Shown here in pieces: positions 34,817 to 42,816 of a stretch of 64,000 bases of DNA. Source of the DNA: Paraburkholderia fungorum (GTDB lineage: Bacteria > Pseudomonadota > Gammaproteobacteria > Burkholderiales > Burkholderiaceae). The stretch covers positions 1 to 64,000 of the forward strand of contig NZ_MCAS01000007.1 of assembly GCF_003610895.1 (NCBI RefSeq), read 5' to 3'. Position 1 is the stretch's first letter, and the number at the start of each line of letters is the position of its first letter. A program made the translations under genes and the position numbers. Under the pieces are notes generated by a model. It saw only the letters and a list, made by a program, of their open reading frames with translations, did not search any database and was not told the origin of the DNA.

Positions 34817-35845
34817 ATGAGGACAATGACCAGAACATTCGCAGTGGCGGCACTCGCCGTGCTCGCTTCGATGAGCGTGACGGCATCGGCGCAGACGCTG
34901 CCCGGCAAGGGCAAGACGGTGCACTACGCGCAGAGCGACAGCCTGGGCGCGAATTATGTCGAGGTGCAGATCGTCACGAAAGCGATCAAGGCGCTCGGCT
35001 ATGACGTGACGATGACCACGATGAGCACGCCCTTGTTCTTCCAGGCCATCGGACAAGGCGACGCCGATCTTGGGACCGATGCGAACTTCCCGCAGAGCGA
35101 CCCGTATTTCCGCGCGGTTCAGAAACAGGCGGAGCTGATCGGCAACGGCATGATTGTCGGGGGCGGCATCAACGGCTATCTGATCGACAGGAAGACGGCG
35201 CTCGCCTACAACATCACGAGCCTCGAACAACTGAAGGACCCCAAGATTGCCGCGTTGTTCGGCGACGACGGCAAGGCTCAACTGGTCAGTTGCGACCCGG
35301 GCTGGAGCTGCGGCGACGTGGTGGAGTACCAGCTCGATAAATTCGGTCTCAGACAGACCGTGCATCCGGTGCGGGGTAAGTACGAGGCCTTGATGGCGGA
35401 CGCGGTGACGCGTGTGAAGGACGGCAAACCGGCGTTGTTCTACGCATGGAGTCCGTCGTGGATGACGAATGTGCTGGTGCCGGGGAAAGACGTCGTGTGG
35501 CTGCCCACGCCCGCCGATGCGCTGCCGCCTAATGTGCCGAACCGCGGTTCCGCGCTCGTGAACGGCGTCGAAGGCTGTGCCGGCGGCGCTAATCCGTGCC
35601 GGATGGCAATGGCTTCGTGGAACTACGGTTCCGTGACGAATCGCAGCTTCATCGCCGCGAATCCTTCGGTCAAGACACTGGTCGAGCAGATCAAATTTCC
35701 GGGCGCGACGTGGTCGGGCTGGGAGCTTGCGATCAGCAAGAACGGCGGCTCGCAGGCGCAGATCGCGAAGCTCGCGGACGACTGGGTCGCGGCGAACAAG
35801 TCACAGTTCGATCAATGGGTTGCGACGGCGAGCAAAGCGCAATAA
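34817..35845 (+). CDS. betaine-type substrate-binding protein (ProX-like), copy 1
   Basis: Periplasmic binding protein of 342 residues with a Sec signal (MRTMTRTFAVAALAVLASM, cleavage after ASA). The mature start is QTLPGKGKTVHYAQSDSLGANY. Family features are the pair of aromatic residues around SCDPGWSCGDVVEYQLDKFGL and FYAWSPSWMTN, where betaine headgroups stack in ProX/OpuAC proteins. Two cysteine pairs (SCDPGWSCGD and GCAGGANPC) suggest disulphides. GGAG is 6 bases before the ATG. It is followed by a near-copy at 36009, a tandem duplication. Confidence 0.92.
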   Translation: MRTMTRTFAVAALAVLASMSVTASAQTLPGKGKTVHYAQSDSLGANYVEVQIVTKAIKALGYDVTMTTMSTPLFFQAIGQGDADLGTDANFPQSDPYFRAVQKQAELIGNGMIVGGGINGYLIDRKTALAYNITSLEQLKDPKIAALFGDDGKAQLVSCDPGWSCGDVVEYQLDKFGLRQTVHPVRGKYEALMADAVTRVKDGKPALFYAWSPSWMTNVLVPGKDVVWLPTPADALPPNVPNRGSALVNGVEGCAGGANPCRMAMASWNYGSVTNRSFIAANPSVKTLVEQIKFPGATWSGWELAISKNGGSQAQIAKLADDWVAANKSQFDQWVATASKAQ

Positions 35846-36008
35846 AGCCTGTCGACGCGAAACGGCGGCCCCTTCGTTTGGGAGAGCGAATCGCCGCCGC
35901 GCTGCAACGCAAGCATGGGACCGGCTGCATGTGCAGGCGGAATGAACGGGGTGATCGCGCGGCGCAACGGCAACCAGACGATCGAACGATCACGGGAGAG
36001 GAAAATTG

Positions 36009-37037
36009 ATGCGATCCTTGGTAAGAAAACTGCTTGTGACAGCTGTCGTCACGCTGGCTTCGGTTGGTACGGCGGCCTTCGCGCAGACGCTGCCCGGCAA
36101 GGGCAAGACGGTTCACTATGCACAGGGTGACAGCCTCGGCGGGAACTACGTCGCTGTGCAACTCGTGCTGAAAGCGATCAGGGCGCTCGGTTACGACGTG
36201 ACGCTGAGCACCATGAACACAACGTTGTTCTTCCAGGCCGCGGCGCAGGGCGACGTCGACCTCGCGACCGACGTGAACTTTCCGCAGCGCGAACCCGGAT
36301 TTCGTGCGGTCGAGAAGCAGGCGGTTATCGTCGGCAGCGGCATGATCATGGGCGGCGGCATTAACGGCTATCTGATCGACAAGAAAACGGCGCAGGCCTA
36401 CAACATCACCAGCCTCGATCAACTGAAGGACCCGAAGATCGCCGGGCTGTTCGGCTCGGACGGCAAGGCGGAACTGATCAGTTGCGATCCGGGCTGGAGC
36501 TGCGGCGACGTGGTGGACTATCAGCTGGATAAATTCGGTCTCAAGCAAACGGTGCGCGCGGTGCGCGGCAAGTATGAGGCGTTGATGGTGGATGCGGTGA
36601 CGCGTGTGAAGAACGGCAAGCCGGCGTTGTTCTATGCGTGGAGTCCGTCCTGGGTGACGAATGCGTTGGTGCCGGGCAAAGACGTCGTCTGGTTGCCCAC
36701 GCCCGCGGATGCGCTGCCGCCCAACGTGCCGAACAAGGGCAGTGCACTTGTGAGCGGCGTGGACGGTTGTGCGGGTGGGGCCAATCCGTGCCGGATGGCG
36801 ATGGCATCCTGGAACTGGGGCGCCGTCGCGAACCGCCAGTTCATCGCCGCCAATCCTGCTATCAAGGTGTTGATCGAGCAGATCAAATTTCCGGTCCCGA
36901 CCTGGTCGCGCTGGGAATACGCGATCAGTAAGAACGGCGGCTCGCAGGCGCAGATCATGAAGCTCGCGGACGAATGGCTGGCGGCCAACAAAGCGCAATT
37001 CGATCAATGGGTCGCCACGGCGAGCAAAGTGCAATAA
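36009..37037 (+). CDS. betaine-type substrate-binding protein (ProX-like), copy 2
   Basis: A 342-residue paralogue of the preceding gene, colinear throughout with no insertions and most residues identical; both contain SCDPGWSCGDVV, FYAWSPSW and the ending QFDQWVATAS. The signal peptide differs (MRSLVRKLLVTAVVTLASVGTA). I choose ATG at 36009 with AGAGG 7 bases upstream, not the TTG just before it. Differences cluster in the first lobe (SDSLGAN versus GDSLGGN, and PQSDPYF versus PQREPGF), so the two may bind different but related ligands or bind with different affinity. Confidence 0.92.
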   Translation: MRSLVRKLLVTAVVTLASVGTAAFAQTLPGKGKTVHYAQGDSLGGNYVAVQLVLKAIRALGYDVTLSTMNTTLFFQAAAQGDVDLATDVNFPQREPGFRAVEKQAVIVGSGMIMGGGINGYLIDKKTAQAYNITSLDQLKDPKIAGLFGSDGKAELISCDPGWSCGDVVDYQLDKFGLKQTVRAVRGKYEALMVDAVTRVKNGKPALFYAWSPSWVTNALVPGKDVVWLPTPADALPPNVPNKGSALVSGVDGCAGGANPCRMAMASWNWGAVANRQFIAANPAIKVLIEQIKFPVPTWSRWEYAISKNGGSQAQIMKLADEWLAANKAQFDQWVATASKVQ

Positions 37038-37070
37038 GGCTGAGGAACACTGTTCGTGAAGGAATATTGA

Positions 37071-38099
37071 ATGCGGGCTTCCACGATTTGTCCCACGGTG
37101 GACTTCGACGCCGACGGAGAACAGCACGGTTTTCTCAAACTGCCATATTCCCGTGACGATTCCGCATGGGGCGCGGTGATGATCCCGATCACCGTGCTCA
37201 AGCGCGGCGACGGACCGACGGTGCTTCTGACAGGCGGCAATCACGGCGATGAATATGAAGGACCGATCGCGCTGTCCAAGCTCGCTTCCACCCTTCAGGC
37301 AGGCGACATCACCGGCCGCGTGATCGTGGTTCCATTCATGAATTTCCCGGCCTTTCAGGCGGGCACGCGAACTTCTCCGATCGATGCGGGCAATCTGAAC
37401 CGCAGTTTTCCGGGCAAGCCCGATGGCACCGTGACGGAACGTATCGCCGATTATTTTCAGCGGCATCTGCTGCCGCTTGCCGACTATGTGCTGGATATTC
37501 ATGCGGGCGGCCGCACGCTGGATTTCGTCCCGTTCGCGGCGGTCCACGAATTGAGTGACGCGCAACAGCAGACACGCTGCGAAGCGGCGATGCGCGCCTT
37601 CGGCGCCCCCTATTCGATGCGTATGCTCGAACAGGACAGCGTCGGCATGTTCGACAGCGCCGTGGAGGAAGCGGGCAAGGTGTTCGTATCGACCGAATTG
37701 GGCGGGGGCGGATCGGCGACGGCCGCGAGCGTCGCGGTCGCGGAGCGCGGCATATACGGTCTGCTCGCGCATGCTGGCGTACTCGAGCGTGACACGCTCG
37801 GTGGCGACGAAACCGGACGCACTACCACGCTGCTGGATATGCCGGACAGCACGTGCTACATCACGAGCGAACACGCTGGTCTGCTCGAAATGTGGCGTGA
37901 TTTAGGCGATGTCGTGCAGGAAGGCGAGTTGCTTGCGCGTGTGCACGACGCGACGCGCACCGGTGCGGCGGCGATCGAATACCGCGCACGCCGTGGCGGG
38001 CTGCTCGCGGCGCGCCATTTTCCGGGGCGCGTGCAGATTGGCGACACGGTGGCTGTCGTCGCCGATATCGTCGAGCGCAATGTTCCGGTGGTGATCTAA
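37071..38099 (+). CDS. doeB: N-alpha-acetyl-L-2,4-diaminobutyrate deacetylase-like (DoeB), succinylglutamate desuccinylase/aspartoacylase family
   Basis: Zinc amidohydrolase of 342 residues. Metal ligands are H58 and E61 in TGGNHGDEYEG and H144 in LDIHAGG; the catalytic glutamate is probable in STELGGGGS. The DoeB features NLNRSFPGKPDGTVTERIADYF and the C-terminal barrel are present. DoeB normally removes the acetyl group from N-acetyldiaminobutyrate made by the ectoine hydrolase DoeA. No doeA, doeC or doeD lies in this window, so either these genes are elsewhere or this enzyme works on an amide generated by the neighbouring oxygenase pathway. Confidence 0.82.
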   Translation: MRASTICPTVDFDADGEQHGFLKLPYSRDDSAWGAVMIPITVLKRGDGPTVLLTGGNHGDEYEGPIALSKLASTLQAGDITGRVIVVPFMNFPAFQAGTRTSPIDAGNLNRSFPGKPDGTVTERIADYFQRHLLPLADYVLDIHAGGRTLDFVPFAAVHELSDAQQQTRCEAAMRAFGAPYSMRMLEQDSVGMFDSAVEEAGKVFVSTELGGGGSATAASVAVAERGIYGLLAHAGVLERDTLGGDETGRTTTLLDMPDSTCYITSEHAGLLEMWRDLGDVVQEGELLARVHDATRTGAAAIEYRARRGGLLAARHFPGRVQIGDTVAVVADIVERNVPVVI

Positions 38100-38100
38100 G

Positions 38101-38595
38101 TTGATCAAACTCGACCGCTACGACATCGCGATCCTGAGCATCCTTGCGCGAGATGGACGCATTACCAAGTCGCGGCTCGCCGAAGAAGTCAATCTGTCGA
38201 TTTCTCCCGCCTGGGAGCGGGTGCGCAAACTCGAGGAAAGCGGCGTCATCAGAGGGTACCGTGCGGAACTCGACTGGACCGGCGTGATGGCGGCCAGCCG
38301 CATTGTCGTGGAAGTTACGTTGGCCAGACATACGGCGCACGACATGCGGCGTTTTGAGGAACGGGTGCAGGCGGCGCCCGAAGTAGTGCAGTGCTATGCG
38401 ACAGGCGGCGGCGTGGACTATGTGCTGCATGTGCTTACGCGCGATATCGATCACTACCAGCGTTTCATCGACGCGTTGCTGATAGATGAGTTGGGTATCG
38501 AGCGCTACTTCACCTACATCGTTACCAAGGTCGTGAAGAATTTGCCGGACGGCGTTCCCGGGTGGGTTCAAAAAGCTTCTGACGATGTGCCTTGA
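38101..38595 (+). CDS. doeX: Lrp/AsnC-family regulator (DoeX-like)
   Basis: Regulator of 164 residues with TTG start at 38101, one base after the DoeB-like stop. The HTH is at about 5-50 (LDRYDIAILSILARDGRITKSRLAEEVNLSISPAWERVRKLEESGVI), and the C-terminal ACT-like RAM domain follows (VVQCYATGGGVDYVLHVLTRDIDHYQRFIDALL). The SPAWERVRKLE form of the recognition helix is that of DoeX-type regulators of ectoine degradation. It ends the long plus-strand run and may respond to an intermediate as DoeX does. No separate promoter is seen. Confidence 0.85.
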   Translation: MIKLDRYDIAILSILARDGRITKSRLAEEVNLSISPAWERVRKLEESGVIRGYRAELDWTGVMAASRIVVEVTLARHTAHDMRRFEERVQAAPEVVQCYATGGGVDYVLHVLTRDIDHYQRFIDALLIDELGIERYFTYIVTKVVKNLPDGVPGWVQKASDDVP

Positions 38596-38606
38596 ATCGC
38601 ACCTGT

Positions 38607-39662
38607 TCAGGTGTTGCCCAGATCGTCGCGAATCGCCGTATCGCGACTGAGCCCTTCGAACGCCTCGCTGACCGCATCGATTGCCGCATCGTCAATGTGC
38701 CGATGAACGACGAGACGCACCGCGTACGGACCGCTCGCGCGGATCGCGATGCCTTGATCTGCGAGCCGCCGCACATAGTCCTCCGCCTGCCCGCCCGGTA
38801 TCCCCAGCCGAAGAATATTGGTTTGCGGCGGATGCGGGTCGGTCTCCACTCCCACGCTATTCTGCAGGCGCTCCCAAAGCAGCAGCGTACGCCGGTGATC
38901 TTCCACGAGCCTCGCGGGCATTGTTCGTAGTGCGACCAAACCGGCGGCGGCCATAATTCCCGCTTGTCTCAGTCCGCCACCAAGGGTTCGTCGAAAGGTT
39001 CGCGCGCGCCCGATGAATTCGCGAGAGCCGAGCAATATCGAACCCATCGGAGCGCTGAGCCCCTTTGATAGGCAAAACGTGACGCTGTCGCCATGCTGCG
39101 CAATATTGCTTACATCGGTCTCCAGAGCGACGGCCGCGTTGAATAGACGTGCTCCGTCAAGATGGACCGCAGCGCCTCGCTCATGCGCCATGCCGGCGAT
39201 CTGCGCCAGATAGTCGAGCCCCTGCACGCATCCCCCAGCGGCATTGTGGCTTGTCTCAATCGCCACCATCGCAGTCGGCTCCCCGTAGCGCGAGTACCCG
39301 CCGCGGACGGTATCGCGCAGCATGTCGAGATCCATTTCCCCGCGATGTGACGGAATCGTGCGGCAGAACAGGCCTGCGAGGCGCGAGACACCTCCGCCTT
39401 CGGAGTTGGCCATATGGGCCTGCTGATCGAGCACGGCCTCACCGCCGCGATGTGCGTGGACGAGCGTGGCAATGGCATTGCCCATCGTGCCGCTGCATAC
39501 GAAGAGCGCTTCCTCTTTACCCAGCAAGCTTGCTGCTTCCTGTTCCAGCGTGTGGACAGTGGGGTCGCCTTCCAGCGTATCGTCGCCGAGCGACGCGTTG
39601 CGCATCGCGTCCCACATCGCTTCAGTGGGATGTGTCACCGTATCGCTGCGCAGATCGATCAT
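38607..39662 (-). CDS. low-specificity L-threonine aldolase-like PLP enzyme
   Basis: Fold-type I PLP enzyme of 351 residues cleaving beta-hydroxy amino acids to glycine and an aldehyde. It opens MIDLRSDTVTHPTEAMWDAM and has GDDTLEGDPTVHTLE. The PLP lysine is K200 in FCLSKGLSAPMGSIL, with D169 in HLDGARLFNA to hold the ring nitrogen. ATG at 39662 overlaps the stop of the DAACS symporter gene (ATGA), so the two are one unit with the GntR regulator further upstream. The imported compound is likely a beta-hydroxy amino acid such as threonine or phenylserine-like compound. Confidence 0.9.
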   Translation of the reverse strand: MIDLRSDTVTHPTEAMWDAMRNASLGDDTLEGDPTVHTLEQEAASLLGKEEALFVCSGTMGNAIATLVHAHRGGEAVLDQQAHMANSEGGGVSRLAGLFCRTIPSHRGEMDLDMLRDTVRGGYSRYGEPTAMVAIETSHNAAGGCVQGLDYLAQIAGMAHERGAAVHLDGARLFNAAVALETDVSNIAQHGDSVTFCLSKGLSAPMGSILLGSREFIGRARTFRRTLGGGLRQAGIMAAAGLVALRTMPARLVEDHRRTLLLWERLQNSVGVETDPHPPQTNILRLGIPGGQAEDYVRRLADQGIAIRASGPYAVRLVVHRHIDDAAIDAVSEAFEGLSRDTAIRDDLGNT

Positions 39663-40942
39663 GCAAGTCCCCTGGGTGTGGCGGTTCCGCTCTCCGGTGC
39701 GTCTGGCTCGGCCGTACGCTCGGTGGCGGGGTGTTCATACGCGACATGGGCCAGCTTCATCACTAACTTGACGGCTACTGTGTTGCTATAGACGTTGATC
39801 GCAGTGCGACCCATGTCGAGAAACGCATCGACGCCGGCGATGATCGCGAGGGCTTCGACCGGAACCCCGATCGTGCTCAGCACCATCGCGACCGCCACGA
39901 GGCCGCCCGACGGTACATTCGCACTGCCCTTGCTCGCGAGCGTGGTGACGATCACGATGGACAGCAGCGTGTGCCAGTCGAGTGGAATCCGGTACGCATC
40001 CGCCAGAAAACCGACTGCGAGCGCAAAGTACATGATCGAACCGTCGCGATTGAACGCGTAGCCGAGCGGCAGCACCACCGATGCGACGGCTTTCGGCACG
40101 CCCATTTTGACGAGCTTTTCCATATGCACCGGCAGACTCGCTTCCGACGAGCGGGTCGCAAACGCCAGCAGTACGGGCTCGCTGATCTGGCGGCTCACTT
40201 GCAGCGGACTCTCGCCGATCACCTTCAGGACGATAGCGAAAAGCACGAGAAGCACCGCCAGGCCGAGGTACATCACACCCACCAGCTTGACGAGCGAAAG
40301 CAGCGTCGCGAGTCCCTGGGTGGCGAACAGCCACGAGATGATCGCGAAAATAGCGATCGGCGAGAGCGAAATGATCCAGTGAGTCACCTTGAAGACGGCG
40401 CCCATCAGCGCGTCGAGTACATCGATCAACGGCTTTGCGCGATTGCCCAGCGAGGCGAGCGCGAGTCCGAGAAGCACGGCGAAAAACAGCACCGGCAAAA
40501 GATTGCCGCCGGACATCGCGACCACGATGTTGCTCGGAATCATGTCGAGAAAGAACTTCGTCCAGTCCACGCTGGTCGCGATCACCTTGCCGGGTTTAGC
40601 CGCTGCGGCAAGGTTAGCGCCGAGGCCAGGATGAAACAGCGCGTTGAGCGCCAGACCGATAAAAATAGAGAGCACCGTCGCCACAAAGAAGTAGCCCAGG
40701 CTGATCGCCGATACCCGTCCGAGCGAGCGCGCCTGATTGCCCATCTGATAGATGCCGAGCGTAATCGCTGTGAATACGAGCGGCACGACGATCATCTTGA
40801 TCGCCTGCACGAACGCCGTTCCGATCGGCTCGAGCGCCGCAGCGAAATGCGGAAACAGAAACCCGACAACACACCCCAGCACAAGCCCGAGGAGCATCTG
40901 GACAGGCAAAGGGATTTTTCGACGACCGTGCTGCGATTGCAT
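39659..40942 (-). CDS. dicarboxylate/amino acid:cation symporter (DAACS/GltP-DctA family)
   Basis: Transporter of 427 residues with eight long membrane segments and the two re-entrant hairpins of GltPh-type proteins. Signature pieces are VQAIKMIVVPLVFTAITLG, TRSSEASLPVHMEKLVKMG, the NRDGS variant of the NMDGT motif, and DAFLDMGRTAINVYSN in segment 8. DAACS carriers import dicarboxylates or amino acids with Na+ or H+. The NMDGT variation and D-x3-D-x3-R-T-x3-N pattern leave substrate open. Coupling to a threonine aldolase argues for an amino acid rather than succinate. Confidence 0.9.
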   Translation of the reverse strand: MQSQHGRRKIPLPVQMLLGLVLGCVVGFLFPHFAAALEPIGTAFVQAIKMIVVPLVFTAITLGIYQMGNQARSLGRVSAISLGYFFVATVLSIFIGLALNALFHPGLGANLAAAAKPGKVIATSVDWTKFFLDMIPSNIVVAMSGGNLLPVLFFAVLLGLALASLGNRAKPLIDVLDALMGAVFKVTHWIISLSPIAIFAIISWLFATQGLATLLSLVKLVGVMYLGLAVLLVLFAIVLKVIGESPLQVSRQISEPVLLAFATRSSEASLPVHMEKLVKMGVPKAVASVVLPLGYAFNRDGSIMYFALAVGFLADAYRIPLDWHTLLSIVIVTTLASKGSANVPSGGLVAVAMVLSTIGVPVEALAIIAGVDAFLDMGRTAINVYSNTVAVKLVMKLAHVAYEHPATERTAEPDAPESGTATPRGLA

Positions 40943-40995
40943 GGTGATTCTCCCGGAACAGCGTGACGGCAGGTGTTAAGTGAGTGCGAGAGGGG

Positions 40996-41673
40996 TTACG
41001 CCCGCTCTTCGCCCAGGTGTGCAAGGAACTTCAGGCGAATCTGCATTGCCCGCTCAAGGTGCCCATAGACGAGCCGGCGCGCCTGCTCGCCATCGCCGGC
41101 CTGGATGGCCGCGCAAATCTCAAGGTGTTCGAGCACGGCCTCTTTTGTCCGCTCGACGCTATAGCGTTCGACGCGCCGCAGCGCGAGCCCGCTTTGAGCA
41201 CGCAAGTTCTGGTAGGTTTGCCGCAGGCGTTGATTGTCGGCACATTCGAACATGGCATCGTGGAATGTCCATCCGACTGTTTGCGCCTCATCAACGTCGA
41301 GTGCCTCTCCTGCCGCCACGCCCGCTGCAAGCGCCTGCAGCCGCGCGGCCGCGTCATCGAGCGAAGCGCATGAGCCATGACGGGCTGCGAGGAACGCTGC
41401 CATTCCCTCCAGCGCGATTCGCATTTCATGAATTTCGCGCAGGTCGCTTACCGACATCTCTCGCACGAACGTGCCGCGCATCGGCACGATTTCGAGCAAG
41501 CCGTCGCGCGCAAGCCATTTAACCGCCTCGCGAATCGGCGTGCGGCCGACCTGAAGCCGTTCTGCGAGGCTGCGTTCGGAAAGCGCTTCGCCGGGGCGAA
41601 GCGAGCCATCGACGATCAATGCGCGCAGGCGGTCATACGGCTCGTCGGATTCACTGGTTTGTGTCTGGTTCAT
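40996..41673 (-). CDS. GntR-family regulator, FadR/VanR-type FCD
   Basis: Regulator of 225 residues. The winged helix reads YDRLRALIVDGSLRPGEALSERSLAERL and RTPIREAVKWLARDGLLEI, followed by an all-helical FCD domain with metal-type histidines in WTFHDAMFE. I take ATG at 41673 (MNQTQTSESDE). A perfect palindrome, GCTGGTATACCAGC at 41675-41688, ends two bases before this ATG, a typical FCD operator, which implies autorepression. It precedes the symporter and aldolase genes by 53 bases in the same direction, so all three likely share this control. Confidence 0.88.
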   Translation of the reverse strand: MNQTQTSESDEPYDRLRALIVDGSLRPGEALSERSLAERLQVGRTPIREAVKWLARDGLLEIVPMRGTFVREMSVSDLREIHEMRIALEGMAAFLAARHGSCASLDDAAARLQALAAGVAAGEALDVDEAQTVGWTFHDAMFECADNQRLRQTYQNLRAQSGLALRRVERYSVERTKEAVLEHLEICAAIQAGDGEQARRLVYGHLERAMQIRLKFLAHLGEERA

Positions 41674-41674
41674 A

Positions 41675-41688
41675 GCTGGTATACCAGC
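41675..41688. promoter_or_regulatory. operator of the GntR/FCD regulator, perfect palindrome
   Basis: GCTGGTATACCAGC is its own reverse complement and contains the TGGTATACCA core common in GntR/FCD operators. It abuts the regulator start codon. Binding by this regulator is inference. Confidence 0.7.
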
Positions 41689-41817
41689 ATGGCAAAAACC
41701 GTCCTGCAAGGATTTTTTTAATCTTTTTCAGTTTCTGTGACGGATGGTGCCGCTCAGGGATGACACAGCGGTGCCGACGGCCCACGGGCCGAAACAGCGC
41801 GAATCTACGGGACAGGG

Positions 41818-42468
41818 TCAGAATTTGACGGTGGCGTCCTGAGTCGTCAGCACCAGAAGAACTTCGGTCACGTCAGGCAGCGGGGTGACGTACGCGTGAG
41901 GCGTGGAACTGTCGAAGAGGGCGCTTTCTCCGCAGGAAAGCGTAACCGGTTCCTTGTCCTTCACGTGCAATTCAAGGACACCCTTGAGCACGTAGCAAAA
42001 CTCCGTTCCTTCATGACCCGCGAGTCCGCCTGCATCGCCAAGGTCGGTGGCATACACGCGCAGAAGCAGGCTAACAATTCCACTGGCGTTTCTTTGATGC
42101 AGGACGGAGTAGCCGTACGGTATGTCGGCGAGGCGGGTAGTAGCGGTGCTGTCGAGGCGGGAAATACTGATTGCCGAAGGCGCCCGGGGCGATGTGGTGA
42201 GGATGTCCTGCCATTTGAAACCCAGACCTTCGACGATCTTGTACAGCATGCCGAAGGTGGGCGACATCTTGTTGGTTTCGATGCGCGACAGCGTTGCCTC
42301 CGGGACGCCGGTCATACGGCTCGCGTCGGTAAGCGAGAACTCCCGGGATTTTCTGAGTTGTCTCAGGCGCCGGCCGAGTTCTTCGGCGGGAATGCGCGCA
42401 GCAGATCTCTTTTTCGACGGCGCCGGGAGGGCCGAGAGAATGGACGCCGTGCGTGATTTCTGGGTCAT
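41818..42468 (-). CDS. XRE-family regulator with cupin domain
   Basis: Regulator of 216 residues. Residues about 30-90 form the HTH (LGRRLRQLRKSREFSLTDASRM, PEATLSRIETNKMSPTFGML). The C-terminal half is a cupin with GHEGTEFCYVLKGVLELHV and SCGESALFDSSTPHAY, the small-molecule sensing barrel. ATG at 42468 has AGGA 6 bases upstream. Two copies of one 20-base operator-like sequence lie in its upstream region, one 75 bases before this gene and one just before the divergent hydrolase gene at 42817. Confidence 0.9.
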   Translation of the reverse strand: MTQKSRTASILSALPAPSKKRSAARIPAEELGRRLRQLRKSREFSLTDASRMTGVPEATLSRIETNKMSPTFGMLYKIVEGLGFKWQDILTTSPRAPSAISISRLDSTATTRLADIPYGYSVLHQRNASGIVSLLLRVYATDLGDAGGLAGHEGTEFCYVLKGVLELHVKDKEPVTLSCGESALFDSSTPHAYVTPLPDVTEVLLVLTTQDATVKF

Positions 42469-42542
42469 GAATAGTCCTGAGAGCATGTCTTTGGCAGATG
42501 GCGGCGCGACGGTTGTGCAACGGCAGTTGCCTCGGCACCGAT

Positions 42543-42562
42543 CCTGTTTTTACATATATGTA
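42543..42562. repeat. 20-bp operator repeat, copy 1
   Basis: CCTGTTTTTACATATATGTA with palindromic core TACATATATGTA. It lies 75 bases upstream of the XRE-cupin start, consistent with autoregulation. Identical to 42778-42797. Confidence 0.8.
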
Positions 42563-42777
42563 CAGAAAAATATCATTTAAAACATAAGCTTGCAAGAAAA
42601 ATGGCAAATTTCGTTTGCTGAGCTATCGCAAATTGTTTAAAGTGGTTTGCGGGGTTGAGTTGATTCGCGTGCCAGTTGGCAGGTCACGCTTGATGTACGG
42701 CTTCGCCACCCTCGTGCATAGCGAGGCGAAGCCCAATTGTTCGTGCCGATGTGAGTTCGGCACGGTCGGCGCACGAC

Positions 42778-42797
42778 CCTGTTTTTACATATATGTA
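42778..42797. repeat. 20-bp operator repeat, copy 2
   Basis: Identical to copy 1. Here the palindrome extends to the perfect 16-mer TTTACATATATGTAAA at 42784-42799. It ends about 18 bases before the hydrolase start codon, so a bound regulator would block transcription or initiation. Confidence 0.8.
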
Positions 42798-42816
42798 AAT
42801 TTTAGGAGTGAAAATC

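Larger units (their letters stand above)
42469..42816. other. 348-bp divergent regulatory region with two identical operator-like repeats
   Basis: No gene is supported in this region. It is noticeably AT-rich around two exact copies of CCTGTTTTTACATATATGTA, and otherwise contains GC-rich spacer. It probably holds promoters for both the XRE-cupin gene and the hydrolase. Confidence 0.6.

Noticed and set aside
35733..37874. A 713-codon minus-strand open frame opposite the second ProX and the DoeB-like gene
   Set aside because: Same type of high-GC shadow; the plus-strand genes have intact families and ribosome sites.
38600..38613. CACCTG-TT-CAGGTG hairpin between doeX-like and threonine aldolase genes
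   Set aside because: Six-base arms, a 2-base loop and no T tract; not a convincing bidirectional terminator.
42543..42797. The two identical 20-mers as part of a CRISPR array or transposon end
   Set aside because: Only two copies, 235 bp apart, each palindromic and placed at promoters; there is no array spacing, cas gene or transposase.
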